DNA of 64,000 bases. Source: Rhodanobacter sp. Root480. GTDB lineage: Bacteria > Pseudomonadota > Gammaproteobacteria > Xanthomonadales > Rhodanobacteraceae. Made by a program: the position numbers and the translations under genes. The notes beneath the pieces are model-generated. The model had not been told where the DNA came from, did not search any database, and saw only the letters and a list, made by a program, of their open reading frames with translations. Each line of letters begins with the position of its first letter. The first letter of the stretch is position 1. Where the stretch lies: NCBI RefSeq assembly GCF_001426645.1, contig NZ_LMEX01000001.1, positions 60,245-124,244 of the forward strand, in the 5' to 3' direction. This document shows positions 59,980 to 64,000 of this stretch, one piece after another.

Positions 59980-62628
59980 ATGCCGCCAACTTCCCCTTCC
60001 GTCGTCCTGCCTCCGTTGCCGCGCCTGCCCGTGGCGGTGCCGCGCTCGGGCGTTTCCAGCGATGCGCGCCGCGCCCTGCGGCAATTGCTGGGCGATGTGG
60101 ATCGCGGCCTCACGGTGGCTTTCCGCGACGGTGCCGACGCCAGTGTGCTGGCGCGCCGGCGTAGCGAATCGGTGGATCGCATGGTGGCCCACGTATGGAC
60201 GGCCTGCCTGGGCGAGGTCGACAACGCGGCGCTGTTCGCCGTGGGGGGCTACGGCCGCGGCTTGCTGTTTCCGTATTCGGATGTGGACCTGCTGGCGCTG
60301 GTCGACGCCCCCTCGCCGGCGCGGCTGCGCGCGCTGGAGCAGTTCTTCGCCACGCTGTGGGATATCGGCCTGAAAGTGGGCCATGCCGTGCGCGAGCTGT
60401 CGCAATGCCGCGAGCTGGCGTCGAGCGATGCCACGGTGTTCACCAGCCTGCTGGATGCGCGCAGGCTGGTGGGTGACCCCGCCTTCGACGCCACATTGCG
60501 CACCATCATCGACGACCCGCAGCTGTGGCCCCCGGCGGATTACCTGGCCGCGCGGCTGGCCGAGCGCGACGCCCGCCACGCGCGCTACGACGACACCGCC
60601 TACAACCTGGAGCCCAATATCAAGGACGGCCCCGGCGGCCTGCGCACGCTCGACTCGCTGCGCTGGCTGGGTCGCCGGCTGGTGCATGCGGGCGGGTTCG
60701 AGGACATGCAGGTCGAGGGCCTGCTCGACCCCGCCGAACGCACCAGCCTGTGCGAAGCGGAAACCACGCTGCGTCGCTACCGCTACGCGTTGCACCTGGA
60801 GGCGGGGCGGCCCGAGGAACGGCTGCTGTTCGACTACCAGCGTGCGCTGGCGGCGCGGCTGGGGTTCGAGGACGAGCACGAGAAGAACCTGGGCGTGGAG
60901 CAATTCATGCAGGGCTATTACCGCGCGGCCAGCCAGGTGGAGCGGCTGGGCGTGCAGGTGGCCGAGCGTTTCGTGGAAATGCTTGAGCCGGCCGGTGACG
61001 AAGAGCCCGTCGGTGCGGACTTCGTGCGTTATGGCCGGCGGCTGGCGGCGCGCGATCCCGAACTCTTCATGCGTCGGCCGGCGGCGCTGATCGAGATTTT
61101 CATCGCGCGGCTGGATCTGCCCGGGGTGGTCGGTTTCAGTGCCGACAGCATGCGCCGCATCCACCGCGCCACCGCCGTGCACGAGGCGATGCTGGCCACC
61201 GACCCCGACGCGCTGGCCGCGTTCCTGCGTTTGCTGCGCCGTGGCGCGCCGGCGGTGGATGCGCTGTGGCGGATGAACCGGCACGGCTTGCTGGCGGCGA
61301 TCCTGCCCGCGTTCGGCAAGGTCTTCGGCCGCATGCAGTACGACCTGTTCCACGTCTACACCGTCGACGAGCACACGCTGCGCGTGCTGCGCAACATGGC
61401 GCGCTTCGCCGACCCCGCCGCGAAGCGCGATTTCGCGCTGGGCTGCGAGATCTGGGCCGACATGCCCAAGCCGGAGATCATGCTGCTGTCCGCGCTTTTG
61501 CACGACATCGCCAAGGGTCGCGGCGGTGATCATTCGGTGTTGGGCGAGGAGGACGCGCGCGCGTTCTGCACCCGACTGGGGCTTTCGCGCGGCGACGTCG
61601 AACGCGTGGCCTGGCTGGTGCGCTGGCATCTGCTGATGAGCACCACCGCCCAGCGGCAGGACATCACCGACCCCGACGTGGTGCAGCGTTTTGCCGAAAA
61701 GGTGGAGAACCGCGAACGGCTGGGCCAGCTCTACCTGCTCACCGTAGCCGACGTGATCGGCACCAGCCCGCGGCTGTGGAACGCCTGGAAGGATCGCCTG
61801 CTGGCCGACCTCTACCACGCCACGCGCTACGCCATGAGCCGCGACGTGGACCTGCCGCGCGATGCCGGCGAACGGGTGCAGGAATGTGCGGAGTATGCGC
61901 TGGCGCTGCTGATGGACCAGGGCGTGGCCGAGGCCGACGTGGAGCGCATCTGGGCGGATTTCCCGCAGCTCAGCTTCCTGCGCCACCGGCCGGAGCAGAT
62001 CGCGTGGCAGACGGCGGCCATCCTGCGTGCCGGCGGCGGGGTGCCGCTGGTGGCCGTGCACCCGATGTCGGTGCGCGGCAGTACCGAGCTGTTCGTCTAC
62101 ACGCCCGACCGTGACGGCCTGTTCGCCTCCGTCACCGCGATGCTCGACCGGCTGCGTTTCTCGGTGATGGAAGCACGCATCCTCAGCTCGCCCAAGGGCA
62201 TGGCGATGGATACCTTCCTGTTGCTGGAGGCGGACAGCCAGCAGCCGGCCAACGCCGTGCGTGCCGAGGAACTGCAGCAGCGCCTGCAACGCGCGCTGAC
62301 CTTGTCGACCGGCGTGCAGCCCAGCAAGCGCAGCATGTCGCGTCATCAGCGGCACTTCCAGACCGCGCCCAAGATCAGCTTCGACGATGCGGGCGACCGC
62401 ACCCAGCTGGCGCTGGTCGGCACCGACCGTCCCGGCCTGCTGGCGGCGGTGGCGCAGGTGATCCTGGATGCCGGCGCACGCGTGCACGACGCGCGCATCG
62501 CCACGTTCGGCGAGCGGGTCGAGGACTTCTTCCTGCTCAGCGACCGCCACAACGCGCCACTCGACCAGGCGCTGCGCGATCACCTGCTGCATGCCTTGCT
62601 GGAACGCATCGGGCCGTCCAAAGACTGA
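59980..62628 (+). CDS. glnD: PII uridylyltransferase / uridylyl-removing enzyme GlnD
   Basis: 882 aa. GlnD senses glutamine and modifies PII, controlling nitrogen assimilation. Nucleotidyltransferase motif VGGYGRGLLFPYSDVDLLAL near residue 90; central domain with NIKDGPGGLRTLDSLRWLG; HD domain with VDEHTLRVLRNM and LLSALLHDIAKGRGGDHSV near 510; two C-terminal ACT domains (ELFVYTPDRDGLFASVTAML and LVGTDRPGLLAAVAQVILDA). ATG at 59980. Confidence 0.96.
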   Translation: MPPTSPSVVLPPLPRLPVAVPRSGVSSDARRALRQLLGDVDRGLTVAFRDGADASVLARRRSESVDRMVAHVWTACLGEVDNAALFAVGGYGRGLLFPYSDVDLLALVDAPSPARLRALEQFFATLWDIGLKVGHAVRELSQCRELASSDATVFTSLLDARRLVGDPAFDATLRTIIDDPQLWPPADYLAARLAERDARHARYDDTAYNLEPNIKDGPGGLRTLDSLRWLGRRLVHAGGFEDMQVEGLLDPAERTSLCEAETTLRRYRYALHLEAGRPEERLLFDYQRALAARLGFEDEHEKNLGVEQFMQGYYRAASQVERLGVQVAERFVEMLEPAGDEEPVGADFVRYGRRLAARDPELFMRRPAALIEIFIARLDLPGVVGFSADSMRRIHRATAVHEAMLATDPDALAAFLRLLRRGAPAVDALWRMNRHGLLAAILPAFGKVFGRMQYDLFHVYTVDEHTLRVLRNMARFADPAAKRDFALGCEIWADMPKPEIMLLSALLHDIAKGRGGDHSVLGEEDARAFCTRLGLSRGDVERVAWLVRWHLLMSTTAQRQDITDPDVVQRFAEKVENRERLGQLYLLTVADVIGTSPRLWNAWKDRLLADLYHATRYAMSRDVDLPRDAGERVQECAEYALALLMDQGVAEADVERIWADFPQLSFLRHRPEQIAWQTAAILRAGGGVPLVAVHPMSVRGSTELFVYTPDRDGLFASVTAMLDRLRFSVMEARILSSPKGMAMDTFLLLEADSQQPANAVRAEELQQRLQRALTLSTGVQPSKRSMSRHQRHFQTAPKISFDDAGDRTQLALVGTDRPGLLAAVAQVILDAGARVHDARIATFGERVEDFFLLSDRHNAPLDQALRDHLLHALLERIGPSKD

Positions 62629-62713
62629 GTTCCTGTAACCTTGGCAGTCCGATTGCGCGGCCGTGGACAGGCCGCGCATTTAGCCATCCAGATACGCGAG
62701 CGAACTTCAGCCC

Positions 62714-63541
62714 ATGCAAGCCATCGAAACCCTGATCAACGACGCGTTCGAGCGTCGCAATGAACTGACCGCCACCGAGATCAAAAACCAGCTGCGTCCC
62801 GCCGTCGAACAGGTCATCGACCTGCTCGAATCGGGCGAGCGCCGCGTGGCCGAGCCCGATGGCCAGGGCGGCTGGACGGTGAACCAGTGGCTCAAGAAAG
62901 CCGTGCTGCTGTACTTCCGCATCAATGGCAACCACGTCGTCGACGGTGGCGCGGCGCAGGCCTTCGACAAGGTGCCACTGCGTTTCGCCCACGGCAACGA
63001 CGCCGAGCTGCAGAACCTGGGCGCCCGCGTGGTACCCGGCGCGCTGGTGCGCCGCGGCGCGCATATCGCCAAAGACGCCGTGCTGATGCCCAGCTACGTC
63101 AACATCGGCGCCCACGTGGGTGCGGGCACGATGGTCGATACCTGGGCCACGGTGGGCTCCTGCGCGCAGATCGGCGCGGGCGTGCACCTGTCCGGCGGCG
63201 TCGGCATCGGTGGTGTGCTGGAGCCGCTGCAGGCCGGCCCCACCATCATCGAGGACAACTGCTTCATCGGCGCGCGCTCGGAAGTGGTCGAGGGCGTGGT
63301 GGTGGAGAAGGGCAGCGTGATCGGCATGGGCGTGTTCCTGGGTCAGTCCACCCGCATCTACAACCGCGCCACCGGCGAAACCAGCTACGGCCGCGTGCCC
63401 GCTGGCAGCGTGGTGGTGGCCGGCAGCCTGCCCGCGAAGGACGGCAGCCACAGCCTCTACGCCGCCATCATCGTGAAACAGGTGGACGAGAAAACCCGCA
63501 GCAAGACCGGCATCAACGAACTGCTGCGCGCTGCGGAGTAG
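62714..63541 (+). CDS. dapD: Tetrahydrodipicolinate N-succinyltransferase
   Basis: 275 aa, typical length. Succinyl branch of lysine and diaminopimelate synthesis. N-terminal helical domain then left-handed beta-helix ([49 protein letters not shown]). The TAG stop (63539-63541) abuts a REP-like sequence whose conserved GTAG appears to supply it. Its usual companion arsC-like gene follows. Confidence 0.97.
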   Translation: MQAIETLINDAFERRNELTATEIKNQLRPAVEQVIDLLESGERRVAEPDGQGGWTVNQWLKKAVLLYFRINGNHVVDGGAAQAFDKVPLRFAHGNDAELQNLGARVVPGALVRRGAHIAKDAVLMPSYVNIGAHVGAGTMVDTWATVGSCAQIGAGVHLSGGVGIGGVLEPLQAGPTIIEDNCFIGARSEVVEGVVVEKGSVIGMGVFLGQSTRIYNRATGETSYGRVPAGSVVVAGSLPAKDGSHSLYAAIIVKQVDEKTRSKTGINELLRAAE

Positions 63542-63606
63542 AGCCCACCCTGTGGGCGACAGGACTGGCGGTGAAATCAATCGCGCACAGGGTGCGCTCC
63601 TACAGG
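63539..63606. repeat. REP-like inverted repeat, CACCCTGTG type
   Basis: Left arm GTAGAGCCCACCCTGTGGGCGA, right arm TCGCGCACAGGGTGCGCTCCTACAGG: an imperfect inverted pair of the same general architecture as family B (outer GTAGGAGC, inner palindrome). Its left edge includes the TAG of dapD; its right edge donates AGG to the AGGA ahead of the ArsC-family start. Confidence 0.78.
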
Positions 63607-63614
63607 AAACCGGC

Positions 63615-63974
63615 GTGACCGAACCGACGCTTTACGGCCTTCCCAACTGCGATACCTGCAAGAAGGCCCGCAACTGGCTGAGCCGTTTCGAGGTGGCCCA
63701 CGACTTCATCGACTACCGCGCCAATCCGGTGCCGGCGGCCACGTTGAAAGCGTGGGCGGCGCAACTCGGCGGTTGGGAAAAGTTGGTCAACAAGTCCTCC
63801 ACCACCTGGCGCAACCTGCTGCCGCAGCGCAAGAACCCCGGCAGCGATCCGGAGTGGACCCTGCTGCTGAAGGAATACCCCGCGTTGATCCGTCGCCCCG
63901 TGGTCGTGCGACCCGACGGCGCGGTGAGCGTGGGCTTCAGCGACAACGGCTTCAAGAAGCTGTTCGCCCGCTGA
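63615..63974 (+). CDS. ArsC/Spx-family reductase-like protein (YffB type)
   Basis: 119 aa. Thioredoxin-like fold with NCDTCKKARNWL (C-x-x-C) near residue 12 and the family end RPVVVRPDGAVSVGF. YffB is not a true arsenate reductase and its role is unknown; it is commonly next to dapD/dapE. I use GTG at 63615, giving VTEPTLYGLPNCDTC, with AGGA eight bases upstream. Confidence 0.9.
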   Translation: MTEPTLYGLPNCDTCKKARNWLSRFEVAHDFIDYRANPVPAATLKAWAAQLGGWEKLVNKSSTTWRNLLPQRKNPGSDPEWTLLLKEYPALIRRPVVVRPDGAVSVGFSDNGFKKLFAR

Positions 63975-63997
63975 GAGGTTGTGATTTTTTCAACCTC
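63975..63997 (+). other. Inverted repeat after the ArsC-family gene
   Basis: GAGGTTG, loop TGATTTTTT, CAACCTC directly after the stop codon. The U-run lies in the loop, not after the stem, so it is not a normal terminator. It may be the start of a larger structure cut by the window edge. Confidence 0.4.
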
Positions 63998-64000
63998 GAA

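Noticed and set aside
59881..62679. 932-codon open frame on the minus strand, opposite glnD
   Set aside because: Mirror of GlnD codons; rich in His/Gln/Arg with no recognisable domain, and the plus strand has all GlnD motifs.

Overview
The window is high-GC (roughly two thirds G+C by eye), densely coded chromosomal DNA from a gammaproteobacterium. It is most likely a member of the Xanthomonadales, and Rhodanobacteraceae-like (Rhodanobacter, Dyella or Luteibacter relatives). I infer this from the protein styles, from the conserved block rpsB-tsf-pyrH-frr-uppS-cdsA-dxr-rseP-bamA-lpxD-fabZ-lpxA-lpxB-rnhB-dnaE, and from intergenic palindromes of the GTAGGAGCGGCTTCAGCC type that are common in this order. 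I see no rRNA, tRNA, CRISPR array, transposase, integrase or prophage gene. Most of the window is core genome.

Layout. At 1-5.1 kb are rsmE (cut by the edge) and bioA on the minus strand, a lone gspN, and a small-molecule/nucleotide clean-up run: an inositol-monophosphatase-family enzyme, nudE, cysQ and a single-domain MazG. At 5.1-10.8 kb are a small secreted protein, an SLC13-type permease, and the YbbP/YbbA ABC exporter pair, whose ATPase start codon overlaps that of divergent tesA. At 10.9-14 kb are a two-component system with an unusual kinase and a one-piece 3-oxoacid CoA-transferase. At 14.2-22 kb are two minus-strand units: TonB receptor, Asp-box propeller and thioredoxin-like protein; and peptide transporter with a RegB/RegA-type redox two-component system. 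At 22-36.5 kb are mixed metabolic genes: dgkA, a GH5 cellulase, lemA with two TPM proteins, an S9 peptidase, lgt, an AIM24 protein, thyA-folA-Nudix/ThiE, darP, pmbA, ispA and xseB. At 36.8-58.8 kb is the essential envelope, translation and replication block on the minus strand, interrupted by one plus-strand HNH gene (yajD). At 59.1-64 kb, map, glnD, dapD and an ArsC-family gene run on the plus strand.

How it fits together. The large block builds the outer membrane: isoprenoid carrier from dxr, ispA and uppS; phospholipid from cdsA; lipid A from lpxD, fabZ, lpxA and lpxB; protein insertion from bamA; stress proteolysis from rseP. It also supplies translation factors (rpsB, tsf, frr, pyrH). 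lgt, thyA and folA add lipoprotein maturation and dTMP/folate metabolism. Many neighbours overlap by 1-8 bp, which implies translational coupling.

The accessory interest lies in: (i) the TonB receptor/propeller/thioredoxin operon with cysteine-rich and histidine-rich motifs; (ii) the RegB homologue with the redox cysteine at the expected spacing and a quinone-site motif; (iii) a histidine kinase with eroded ATP-binding boxes; (iv) a fused SCOT enzyme; and (v) two families of palindromic repeats at eight sites, two of which appear to supply the stop codon of the preceding gene. I did not find a clear new defence or mobile system.
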